A stretch of DNA of 38,456 nucleotides from Caldilineaceae bacterium (GTDB lineage: Bacteria > Chloroflexota > Anaerolineae > Caldilineales > Caldilineaceae). The stretch spans positions 1-38,456 of the forward strand of contig JAHBVF010000049.1 in the NCBI GenBank assembly GCA_019637685.1, written 5' to 3'. Positions 1 to 7,016 of the stretch are shown here, one piece after another. Position 1 is the first letter of the stretch. Each line of letters opens with the position of its first letter. The notes below the pieces were generated by a model, which worked only from the letters and a program-made list of their open reading frames with translations, did not search any database and was not told where the DNA came from. A program made the translations under genes and the position numbers.

Positions 1-15
1 CGAAATAGCAAGCTG

Positions 16-40
16 GCTTGGAGCTTCTTCTCTTCCAAGC
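16..40. other. Small hairpin at the left edge
   Basis: A perfect 7-base stem (GCTTGGA at 16-22, TCCAAGC at 34-40) encloses an 11-base pyrimidine-rich loop. It lies upstream of the first gene and has no U-run, so a terminator is not supported. It could be a leader structure or the remains of an upstream gene end cut off by the window edge. Confidence 0.3.
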
Positions 41-87
41 ACAAGCAGAACCTGCCTGACAACAACCAACACAGAAAGAATTCACAA

Positions 88-492
88 ATGGGTCAAACCA
101 GAGCAGCCACAGGATTCCGGTCAACAAATATCTTTGCCGTCACCCTTTTCGCCGAAGATTTGTCCGCCACAAAAGCGTTCTATCAGCGGGTCTTCGATCT
201 GCCCGTTGTGTATGAGGACGAGAATTCAGCCGTCTTCCAGTTCGGGGATACGCTCATCAACCTTCTGAAGATCAGCGAAGCCGACGAACTGGTGGCCCCT
301 GCCCAGGTTGCCAGCCGGAAAGCTGGCGCTCGCGCCGTCTTCACCCTTCAGGTGGAGGATGTGGACGCTACCTGCGCCGAACTGGTCAGTCGCGGCGTCA
401 CCCTGCTCAACGGCCCGATGGATCGTCCCTGGGGTATACGAACGGCCAGCTTCGCCGATCCTGCCGGTCACATCTGGGAGATCGCCAAGTAG
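88..492 (+). CDS. VOC/glyoxalase-fold protein
   Basis: This 134-residue protein has the length and shape of a single vicinal-oxygen-chelate domain, the fold of glyoxalase I, extradiol dioxygenases and bleomycin-resistance proteins. The N-terminal half carries the typical strand-helix run AVTLFAEDLSATKAFYQRVF followed by a G/F-rich strand. The second half ends in FADPAGHIWEIAK, where E131 is in the position of the C-terminal metal ligand of the superfamily and H128 lies nearby. The usual His/Gln ligand on the first strand is not evident, so catalysis is uncertain. It is cytosolic, with no signal peptide. The ATG at 88 has only a weak purine-rich stretch upstream (AGAAAG). The next gene follows 66 bases downstream on the same strand, so they may be co-transcribed. 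The substrate cannot be inferred. Confidence 0.85.
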   Translation: MGQTRAATGFRSTNIFAVTLFAEDLSATKAFYQRVFDLPVVYEDENSAVFQFGDTLINLLKISEADELVAPAQVASRKAGARAVFTLQVEDVDATCAELVSRGVTLLNGPMDRPWGIRTASFADPAGHIWEIAK

Positions 493-558
493 CAGATGAC
501 GCTGCTGAAATTTTGGACGCTGATTTACGCCGACAAACGCGGATTGCAAGGAGACTCA

Positions 559-1224
559 ATGACACACCCCCAACCCGACGATTTTCTCGCCCTGCCCGCC
601 AGCGGCACCGGCCCCGGTGTACTCGTCCTCCACGCCTGGTGGGGACTGAATGAAACGATCAAAGCCGTCTGCACCCGGCTGGCCGAGGCCGGTTTCGTCG
701 CCTTCGCGCCGGACCTCTACCACGGCCAAGTGGCCGCGACGATTGCTGAGGCCGAAGTGCTGGGCGGCACAGTCGATGCCAACTACTGGCAAGCCAAAAC
801 CGAAGTCGCAGCGGCCGTGAAGTTCCTCCACGAACAGGCGGCCCCCTCCGAGCGGAGACTGGCGGTGATCGGCTTCTCTCTGGGCGCGTTCTTTGCCCTG
901 GCCCTGGCCGCAGAGGACCCGGAACGCATCGGCTCTGTCGTCCTCTTCTACGGGACCGAGGGCACAATGGACAGCGATTTCAGCGCTTCCAGGGCGGACT
1001 ATCTGGGCCACTTCGCCGCAAACGACGAATACGAACCCCAGTCGAATGTGGATATGCTGGCCGAATCCCTGGGCCGTGCAGGCCGCCCGCTGACGTTCCA
1101 CACCTACCCGGACACAGGCCACTGGTTCTGCGAACCGGATGTCACCCAAGCCTACAATCCCACCGCGGCCAGCCTGGCCTGGGAGCGCACCCTGGCTTTC
1201 CTGAATCGTTCATCCACCCAGTGA
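559..1224 (+). CDS. Dienelactone hydrolase family protein (alpha/beta hydrolase)
   Basis: This 221-residue protein is a single alpha/beta-hydrolase domain of the dienelactone hydrolase type. The N-terminal GPGVLVLHAWWGLN supplies the oxyanion-side loop. The nucleophile elbow is G-F-S-L-G with S107, whereas classical dienelactone hydrolase uses Cys. D156 and H188 (in DTGHWF) are plausible remaining triad members. An in-frame ATG at 496 exists, but the start at 559 is preferred: it has a clear ribosome-binding site (AAGGAGA at 548-554) and matches the family N-terminus, and the extra 21 residues look like untranslated leader. The stop overlaps the next start by 4 bases, so translational coupling with the aminotransferase is likely. 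The Ser variant is common among uncharacterised members, and the substrate is unknown. Confidence 0.88.
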   Translation: MTHPQPDDFLALPASGTGPGVLVLHAWWGLNETIKAVCTRLAEAGFVAFAPDLYHGQVAATIAEAEVLGGTVDANYWQAKTEVAAAVKFLHEQAAPSERRLAVIGFSLGAFFALALAAEDPERIGSVVLFYGTEGTMDSDFSASRADYLGHFAANDEYEPQSNVDMLAESLGRAGRPLTFHTYPDTGHWFCEPDVTQAYNPTAASLAWERTLAFLNRSSTQ

Positions 1225-2384
1225 GTCAACCAATGCCGAACCCCACACCCAATCCCCTCACCGCCCACTGGCGATCCGAATTCCCCGGCCTGGAGCGCAG
1301 CGTCTATATGAACACCTGCTCCCTGGGCCAGCTTTCCCGCCGCAGTATGGACGGGATGCAGCGCTTTCAGGAGCAGTGGCTCAGCTACGGGGCCAGCGCC
1401 TGGTACGAACTCTGGCTGGGCGAGATGGCCGACGCCCGCGCCCGCTTCGCCCGCCTCATCAACGCCCAGCCCCACGAGATCGCCATCCTGCCCAGCGTGG
1501 GCGTGGCCCTCAGCGTCATCGGCAGCAGCCTGGATTTTTCGGCCCGGCCCGAAGTCGTCGTCACCGAAATGGACTTTCCGACAATCCCCTACCAGTGGAT
1601 GGCTCGCGGCGAAGATGGCGCGGAACTGCGTCTGCTCGCCTCACCGGATCGGGTGCAGGTTCCGCTGGAAAGCTTCGCCCAGGCCATCGGCCCCCGCACA
1701 GGGCTGGTCGCCACCACCCACGTCTTCTTCACCAGCGGTTGGATTCAGGACATCGCGGCCATTGCCCGACTGGCCCACGACGCGGGTGCGTTCTGTCTGG
1801 TGGACGGCTATCAGGCCGCGGGCCAGATTCCTGTGGATGTCAAAGCCGCGGATGTGGATGTTTACATCAGCGGCGGGCTGAAGTGGCTGCTGGGCGGGCC
1901 GGGGATTGTCTTTCTATATGTGCGGGAAGATCTGATCCCCCAACTGCACCCGACGACAACCGGCTGGTTTGCGGCCAAGGATATGTTCAAATTCAACCCG
2001 GAACGCTTCGAGATGGCTGAGGACGCCCGCCGCTTTGAGCCGGGCACACCCGCGGTGGCCGCGGTCTACGCCGCCAATGCCGGGTTGTCGATTATCGAGG
2101 AGATCGGTGTGGAGGCCATCCGCGCCCGCACCGCGGAACTGGACGCGGACCTCATCCGCCGCCTGCGCGGGGCCGGTCTGGAACCCCGCCTGCCCGCGGA
2201 TATGGCCCGCCACGCGGGGATTGTAATGCTGCCCGTGGACGATCCATCCGCGGCGGTCAAAGCGCTGAAAGAGCGGGGCATAATCATCGACTACCGGCCC
2301 GGCAGCCTGCGCCTCAGCCCCTATTTTTACAATACAGAGGCCGAGAATCAGGCGCTGGTGGATAGGATTGCGGAGGTGTTGTAA
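1221..2384 (+). CDS. Class V aminotransferase (PLP, cysteine desulfurase/kynureninase-like fold)
   Basis: This 387-residue protein is a fold-type I PLP enzyme of the class V family. The cofactor lysine is K221 in SGGLKWLLGGPG, and D195 in CLVDGYQAAGQ should pair with the pyridine nitrogen. H167 in VATTHVFFTSG fits the ring-stacking histidine. The order of these motifs and the length match class V members such as cysteine desulfurases, isopenicillin-N epimerase-like proteins and kynureninases, but no active-site Cys loop typical of desulfurases is visible. The GTG at 1221 overlaps the upstream stop (GTGA), implying coupled translation; an ATG four codons later (1233) is an alternative start. 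The reaction is not assignable from sequence alone. Confidence 0.85.
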   Translation: MSQPMPNPTPNPLTAHWRSEFPGLERSVYMNTCSLGQLSRRSMDGMQRFQEQWLSYGASAWYELWLGEMADARARFARLINAQPHEIAILPSVGVALSVIGSSLDFSARPEVVVTEMDFPTIPYQWMARGEDGAELRLLASPDRVQVPLESFAQAIGPRTGLVATTHVFFTSGWIQDIAAIARLAHDAGAFCLVDGYQAAGQIPVDVKAADVDVYISGGLKWLLGGPGIVFLYVREDLIPQLHPTTTGWFAAKDMFKFNPERFEMAEDARRFEPGTPAVAAVYAANAGLSIIEEIGVEAIRARTAELDADLIRRLRGAGLEPRLPADMARHAGIVMLPVDDPSAAVKALKERGIIIDYRPGSLRLSPYFYNTEAENQALVDRIAEVL

Positions 2385-2414
2385 GATTGGGGTGTCCCAT
2401 TTGGGAGATGTGAT

Positions 2415-2879
2415 GTGACACGAACGGTCTATATTGACCTGTCCGCTAAGATTGAAGAATGGAGCGCGGACAGTGCAATCGCGATGACAAACGGTGGCGA
2501 AACCGTTTTCCTTGTCCGTGCGCGGGTAAAAAGGCAAGCCAGAGACTGGCTCAAGAAATCAGGCAACAAACGACGCGAGGCGGTCTATATCTATCGCTTG
2601 CTATCAGCGCTGGTGTACCTGATATCGGCCCCTGAATTGAGCAACATCGAACTGCTCATCATCGATGCGGATTATCCGGGGACTCGCCCTGCTGCGGCCA
2701 TACGCAATGAATTAGTTCCCTTGCTCCAACGGGAGCGCAGACATTTTTCGGGAAAACGAATACGCTTCCAACAGGTGAAGGGTTCCAAAGCCGATCGGCT
2801 GGCGAGAGATGTTTTTCGAGGAAAAATACAAGCACAACGCGAGATAACGCTTGAAGAAATTGTCTCGGTCTGGGAATAA
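2415..2879 (+). CDS. Hypothetical protein, possibly RNase H-like
   Basis: I do not recognise this 154-residue protein. It starts with a short strand carrying an acidic residue (VYIDLSAK, D8), has a central hydrophobic strand with acidic residues (ELLIIDADYPG) and ends in a basic helix and an acidic tail. Strands with spaced aspartates would be compatible with an RNase H-like fold, but that is a weak inference. It is basic in the middle (VRARVKRQARDWLKK), as in a nucleic-acid-binding protein. The start is GTG at 2415; no good ribosome-binding site is present. By hand count the coding stretch 2461-2880 is about 52% GC, against 63-70% in sampled lines of its neighbours, and codon use is visibly less biased. 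That suggests recent acquisition. Confidence 0.6.
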   Translation: MTRTVYIDLSAKIEEWSADSAIAMTNGGETVFLVRARVKRQARDWLKKSGNKRREAVYIYRLLSALVYLISAPELSNIELLIIDADYPGTRPAAAIRNELVPLLQRERRHFSGKRIRFQQVKGSKADRLARDVFRGKIQAQREITLEEIVSVWE

Positions 2880-2886
2880 AATAAAG

Positions 2887-2963
2887 GACTAGGCTTCTCC
2901 CGAAGGAGCTATTACCAGGGACCGAATTGCCAGAATGCAATCAGGGCCGCTAGTCGCCTAGTC
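2887..2963. repeat. 8-base inverted repeat downstream of the low-GC gene
   Basis: GACTAGGC at 2887-2894 is perfectly inverted as GCCTAGTC at 2956-2963. A smaller CTCC-CGAA-GGAG hairpin (2897-2908) sits inside the left part. The pair fills most of the gap between the hypothetical gene and the Nudix gene. It may be a transcript end structure or a boundary of the lower-GC insert. No target duplication or matching copy on the other side of the gene was found. Confidence 0.35.
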
Positions 2964-2987
2964 TCTCTGTTCACAGGATACCACATT

Positions 2988-3470
2988 GTGACCGATGTAG
3001 TCAACACTTTTCCGCAAGCCCCACCGCCACGCATCCGGGTCATCTCCCTGGCCCTCATCCGCCGACCGTCGGATGGCAAATGGCTGGCTATGCAAGGCGC
3101 AGACCCCAGCAAAGACAGAGAATTCTACCGGCCCGCGGGCGGCGGCGTGGAGTTTGGCGAAAGCAGCCGGGACGCGGTCTGCCGGGAGATGCTGGAAGAA
3201 TTTAGCGCTGTGGTGGAAGCCGTGCGCCTGTGGGGCACAACAGAAAACATCTTCCACTATATGGGCGAGATGGGCCACGAGGTCGTCTTTCTGTGGGAGT
3301 GCCGTTTCGTGGATGAAAGCCTGTACAGCCAGGACGAACTGCCGCTCACAGAAGGGGACGAGCAAGTGGCTGCCCACTGGATCGACCCGGACGATCTGGC
3401 CGCGCGGGGCATCCCCCTCTACCCGGACGGATTGTCGGCAATGCTGAAACAAAGGGGCGCTGATTTTTAG
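2988..3470 (+). CDS. Nudix hydrolase
   Basis: This 160-residue protein carries a Nudix box at residues 52-74: G-x5-E-x7-REMLEE followed by F-S-A. The E67, E70 and E71 metal ligands and R66 are intact; the usual Gly after the EE pair is Ser (S73). Nudix enzymes hydrolyse nucleoside diphosphates linked to another group, in the cytosol. The N-terminal region holds the expected first strands (RIRVISLALIRR) and a Pro-Ala-Gly-Gly-Gly turn before the box. The GTG at 2988 is the first start that keeps the fold, but lacks a strong ribosome-binding site; TTG at 2987 is out of frame. It stands alone between the low-GC gene and mevalonate kinase. The substrate is unknown. Confidence 0.88.
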   Translation: MTDVVNTFPQAPPPRIRVISLALIRRPSDGKWLAMQGADPSKDREFYRPAGGGVEFGESSRDAVCREMLEEFSAVVEAVRLWGTTENIFHYMGEMGHEVVFLWECRFVDESLYSQDELPLTEGDEQVAAHWIDPDDLAARGIPLYPDGLSAMLKQRGADF

Positions 3471-3575
3471 CGATTCGACTGATCTGCACGGATTTCACCC
3501 GCGTGGCACACGCTTGCTGTGAGAATCTGTTCTATCCATCCAAATCCGTGTTCTTTTTTGTTGCCATTTCAGCCT

Positions 3576-4511
3576 ATGACCACCTCCACTGCCTCGGGCA
3601 AAATCATCCTTTTTGGCGAACACGCGGTTGTCTACGGGCGACCGGCCATTGCCGCGCCTGTGTCCCAGTTGCGGGCCACTGCCGCCATCACCGACGCGCC
3701 AGCGGGCAGCGGGTGCGTCCTTTTCGCCCAGGACATCGGCGAAGAAGTGCATCTGTCCACCGCGGCCGCGGATCATCCCCTGGCCCTGGCCCTGCGGCTG
3801 GCGTTGGAAGAGGCCGGGATTGAGAAGGAGCCGAACTGGCGTATTGTCCTGACCAGCGACATCTCCATTGCCAGCGGGCTGGGCAGTGGCGCGGCCATCA
3901 GCGCGGCACTGGTGCGGGCCGCGCTGACCCACGCGGGCCAGCCCGCGCGGCCGGAGACAGTCAGCCGTCTGGTTTTCCGGAGCGAAGAATATTTCCACGG
4001 CACGCCCAGCGGCATCGACAATACAGTCATCGCCTACGAACGCCCGGTCTGGTTTGTCAAAGGCCAGCCCCCCGAACGCTTTGGCGTAGGCCACCCCTTC
4101 ACCCTTGCCATTGCCGACAGCGGCCTGCCCAGCCCCACCAAAGAGACTGTCGGCGATGTGCGCCGGGGCTGGGAAGCAGACCCCGCCGAGTATGAATCCC
4201 GCTTCAGCCGCGTGGCCGATATTGTCCACGGCGCGCGGCGGGCCATTCGGGATGGTAACTTTGTCGCCATCGGCCAGTTGATGAATATCAATCAGCAGCA
4301 GTTGGAAGCAATTGGGGTCAGCTCACCGGCGTTGGAAAAGCTCATCGCGGCCGCGCGGGGTGCGGGTGCAAGGGGGGCCAAACTGAGCGGCGGGGGCAGG
4401 GGGGGCAATGTCATCGCGCTGGTGGACGACAAAAGTGCCGCCGCCGTGGAGGGTGCGCTGCGGGCTGCCGGAGCAAAAGGGGTGATTCTTACCACAATCT
4501 CCCATCGCTAA
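3576..4511 (+). CDS. mvk: Mevalonate kinase
   Basis: This 311-residue GHMP kinase phosphorylates mevalonate at the 5-hydroxyl in the mevalonate route to isopentenyl diphosphate. Diagnostic parts are the N-terminal ASGKIILFGEHAVVYGRPAIA (K8, E15, H16), the glycine-rich ATP loop IASGLGSGAAIS (about 98-109), GTPSGIDNTV with the likely catalytic D148, and the C-terminal KLSGGGRGGN loop. The ATG at 3576 is preferred over the in-frame ATG at 3519 because the family starts directly at the SGK strand and the extra residues read like leader sequence. The stop overlaps the convergent nagA stop by 4 bases. A mevalonate route is unusual in bacteria but known in Chloroflexota. No other pathway gene is in the window. 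The archaeal-like length is typical. Confidence 0.93.
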   Translation: MTTSTASGKIILFGEHAVVYGRPAIAAPVSQLRATAAITDAPAGSGCVLFAQDIGEEVHLSTAAADHPLALALRLALEEAGIEKEPNWRIVLTSDISIASGLGSGAAISAALVRAALTHAGQPARPETVSRLVFRSEEYFHGTPSGIDNTVIAYERPVWFVKGQPPERFGVGHPFTLAIADSGLPSPTKETVGDVRRGWEADPAEYESRFSRVADIVHGARRAIRDGNFVAIGQLMNINQQQLEAIGVSSPALEKLIAAARGAGARGAKLSGGGRGGNVIALVDDKSAAAVEGALRAAGAKGVILTTISHR

Positions 4512-5698
4512 TCGCCAACCCCCACCCGCCACTCTTCCCCTTCGCGCAGATAGACCACCCGTCCCCTCACAGTTGTCGCCACCACTTCCAAATTCTGGTC
4601 CAATACCACCAAATCGGCCCGATAGCCGGGGGAGACTGAGCCGTATTCGTCGGCAATGCCCAGTGCTGTGGCAGGGGTGCGGCTGGTCACAGGCCAGGCC
4701 TTTTCCAGGGGCCAGCCAGTGGCCGCGATGAAGTGGCGCAACGCGGCGTCCATTGTCAGAATCGAGCCAGCCAGTGTGCCGTCGGCCAGCCGACACTGTC
4801 CGTCACGCACAAAGACTGGCTGCCCGCCCAATTCGGACTCGCCGTCGGGCAGGCCCGTGGCCCGAATCGCGTCGGTGATGAGCAGCAGGCGATCCAGCCC
4901 TTTGCAGCGGGCGAGCACAGCCATGGCCGCGGGGTGGACGTGAACCGTGTCGGCAATGAGCTGGGCGAAGATGCGGTCGTCGCTGAGGACAGCGCCCACA
5001 ACACCGGGCTTGCGGTGGTGCAGACCGGTCATCGCGTTGAAAGTGTGGGTGGCCTGGCTCACGCCCCGGTCAAAGGCCGCGATGGCCTGTTCATAGCTGG
5101 CCGCGCTGTGGCCGATGATCACCCGCACACCCGCGGCCAGGGCCGCGTCGATGAGCGCGCCCGCACCCGCTTCTTCCGGCGCCAGCGTAATCAGTTTGAC
5201 GGGACCCGCGGCCAGCAGTTCGCCAAACTCGGCCAGATTGGCCGGGCGGATGTTCTCTTTGGCCTGGGCGCCGGGAAAGCGGGGACTGATGTACGGCCCC
5301 TCCAGATGGACGCCGAGAATGGCCGCGCCGGGCATGACCTGGGCCAGTGAGCGGGAGATATTTTGCACCGCGGCCACAGTGGGTGGATGGGGGGCGGTCA
5401 TTGTGGTGGGGGTGAAACCAGTGACGCCGTGGCGGGCGATGAATGTGCTGATGGCGGGCAAGCTGGTCGGTGTGGCGTCCATTGTGTCGTGGCCCGCGCC
5501 GCCGTGGATGTGGAGATCGATAAAGCCGGGCAGCAAGAAACACCCGGCCGCATCCAGCCGGGGGCAGGGGGCGGTGTGTGCGCGCCTTTCGTCCACAATA
5601 ATTCCATCGGCGACAGCCAGATCGCCCACTACGAATGTGCCCGTCGAGGGCTGTGGATGGCGGCTGTTGACAATTGAAAGTTTCTGGCTGTGGTCCAT
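4508..5698 (-). CDS. nagA: N-acetylglucosamine-6-phosphate deacetylase
   Basis: This 396-residue amidohydrolase-superfamily enzyme removes the acetyl group from N-acetylglucosamine-6-phosphate, feeding amino-sugar breakdown or cell-wall recycling. Visible motifs are FIDLHIHGG with H63 and H65, HLEGPYISP with metal ligand E133, the metal histidines H197 (GHSAAS) and H218 (THTFNAM), and the catalytic D276 in LLLITDAIRATG. A short N-terminal beta region and the C-terminal GYRADLVVLD strand complete the composite beta domain typical of amidohydrolases. The start at 5698 has only a weak GGGA upstream. No nagB, PTS or amino-sugar transporter is adjacent. The gene follows the response-regulator kinase by 151 bases on the same strand, so it could be the last gene of that cluster or independent. 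Confidence 0.95.
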   Translation of the reverse strand: MDHSQKLSIVNSRHPQPSTGTFVVGDLAVADGIIVDERRAHTAPCPRLDAAGCFLLPGFIDLHIHGGAGHDTMDATPTSLPAISTFIARHGVTGFTPTTMTAPHPPTVAAVQNISRSLAQVMPGAAILGVHLEGPYISPRFPGAQAKENIRPANLAEFGELLAAGPVKLITLAPEEAGAGALIDAALAAGVRVIIGHSAASYEQAIAAFDRGVSQATHTFNAMTGLHHRKPGVVGAVLSDDRIFAQLIADTVHVHPAAMAVLARCKGLDRLLLITDAIRATGLPDGESELGGQPVFVRDGQCRLADGTLAGSILTMDAALRHFIAATGWPLEKAWPVTSRTPATALGIADEYGSVSPGYRADLVVLDQNLEVVATTVRGRVVYLREGEEWRVGVGD

Positions 5699-5849
5699 TG
5701 CTGCGTGCTTTCCCTGCTCTGCTTGTGGGTGTTTCTATGTGATTGTGTAGGAATCGACGCGATGATGAAACAGATTGCATAACGCAAAGGTAACAATTCA
5801 GATTTGGGGTGCGTCGCACTGAGCAGTTACAACGCAAAGAGAGGCGTTT

Positions 5850-6968
5850 CTATGCAATTTCGGTGGTCTGGGGCAGCCAGACGGTGAAAGTGCTGCCCAT
5901 CCCTTCTTCACTTTCAATCTGCAGATATCCCCCGTGGAGACGCGCCATATTTCTCACCTGGGCCAGGCCCAACCCAATGCCCGGCAGGTCCCGGTTTTCC
6001 CGATCCACCTGGGCAAAGGGATTGCGCAAGGAATCCATGGCATTGGCCGGGATGCCCCGCCCGTCGTCCTGCACTTGCAGGCCCAGATAGCCGTCGATGG
6101 CAACGACGGACAAGAGGATGCGGGAGGAAGTCGGCTTGCGATATTGAATGGCATTTTCGATCAGGCGGTCCAGGGCGGCCCGCACATACGTCGGTTCTGC
6201 CAGAACGGTTGTGTGGTCGGACGTGGATTCCAGGCCAAAGGCGAGGTTGGCCGACTTTGCCTTGATTTCGAAACGCTGGGCAGTTTCTGCCAGCAGGACC
6301 AGCGCGTCAATCTGCGTGGTAGATTCGGGCAGTTCGCGGCGCTGCTGCATATCTGCCAGAAGCAGGAATTTCTCGATCATATCCTGCAAGCGGCGGCCAC
6401 CCTCCAGAATGGCGGTGGCAGAGGTGCGCAGGGTTTCCAGGTCCACACTGCCGGCCTGGCTTTCTGCCAGCAACTCTGCATAGCCGAGGATGAAGGTAAG
6501 CGGCGTACGAAACTCGTGCTGCAAGGCGCTGACAATCTGGCTGCGCAGCTCCTCGGCCTGGCGCTCGGCCTGATAGAAGAGATGCTCTTCCCGGCGCAAT
6601 ACATTCGAGATTGACAGCAGCAAATCCTGGGCATCGACGGGCTTGATGAGATAGTCTTCAATGCCGATGCTCTTGGCCTGCCGTCGATCCTGGGCGGAGG
6701 AACGAGCCGTGAGGAAGATAAAGGGAACCGTGCGCAGTTGTTCGTCGCTTCGGGTCTGGTTCAAAAGGGTGTAGCCGTCCATGCGCGGCATCATAATATC
6801 GCAGAGGACCACATCAGGCCGGTGCTCTTTCATAAGAGCCAATCCTTCCATTCCATCACTGGCTGTACGAACCGTGTAGCCGTTCATCTCCAAAATATCA
6901 CAGATGGCCAGGTTCATAGCCATATTATCTTCGACCACCAGCACATTCTTTGAACGATATGACATCAT
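5850..6968 (-). CDS. Receiver-histidine kinase hybrid (REC-HisKA-HATPase)
   Basis: This 372-residue protein begins with a receiver domain (about 8-125): acidic pair E13-D14, phospho-acceptor D57 in LCDIMMPRMDG, Thr in FLTAR and K109 in YLIKPVD. A short linker leads to HisKA with phospho-acceptor H151 (LQHEFRTPLTF). An HATPase domain follows with LIENAIQYRKP (N box), DDGRGIP (G1), GIGLGLAQV and GMGSTFTVWLP. There is no membrane segment, so it is a cytosolic relay protein that could both accept phosphate on D57 and autophosphorylate. It starts 48 bases after the multi-GAF kinase stops and has the same orientation, so that kinase is the obvious phosphodonor. No DNA-binding output is present; the final output must lie elsewhere. 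Confidence 0.93.
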   Translation of the reverse strand: MMSYRSKNVLVVEDNMAMNLAICDILEMNGYTVRTASDGMEGLALMKEHRPDVVLCDIMMPRMDGYTLLNQTRSDEQLRTVPFIFLTARSSAQDRRQAKSIGIEDYLIKPVDAQDLLLSISNVLRREEHLFYQAERQAEELRSQIVSALQHEFRTPLTFILGYAELLAESQAGSVDLETLRTSATAILEGGRRLQDMIEKFLLLADMQQRRELPESTTQIDALVLLAETAQRFEIKAKSANLAFGLESTSDHTTVLAEPTYVRAALDRLIENAIQYRKPTSSRILLSVVAIDGYLGLQVQDDGRGIPANAMDSLRNPFAQVDRENRDLPGIGLGLAQVRNMARLHGGYLQIESEEGMGSTFTVWLPQTTEIA

Positions 6969-7016
6969 CTCGCTGCCTCATCTTCTGCTTATTTGATGGC
7001 CATCTCCCAATCGCGG

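Noticed and set aside
2395..2406. TCCCATTTGGGA palindrome before the low-GC gene as an attachment site
   Set aside because: Only 12 bases, with no matching copy on the other side and no integrase nearby.
3482..3575. Riboswitch or T-box before mevalonate kinase
   Set aside because: Only short words and a 5-base hairpin are visible; no conserved riboswitch core was recognised.
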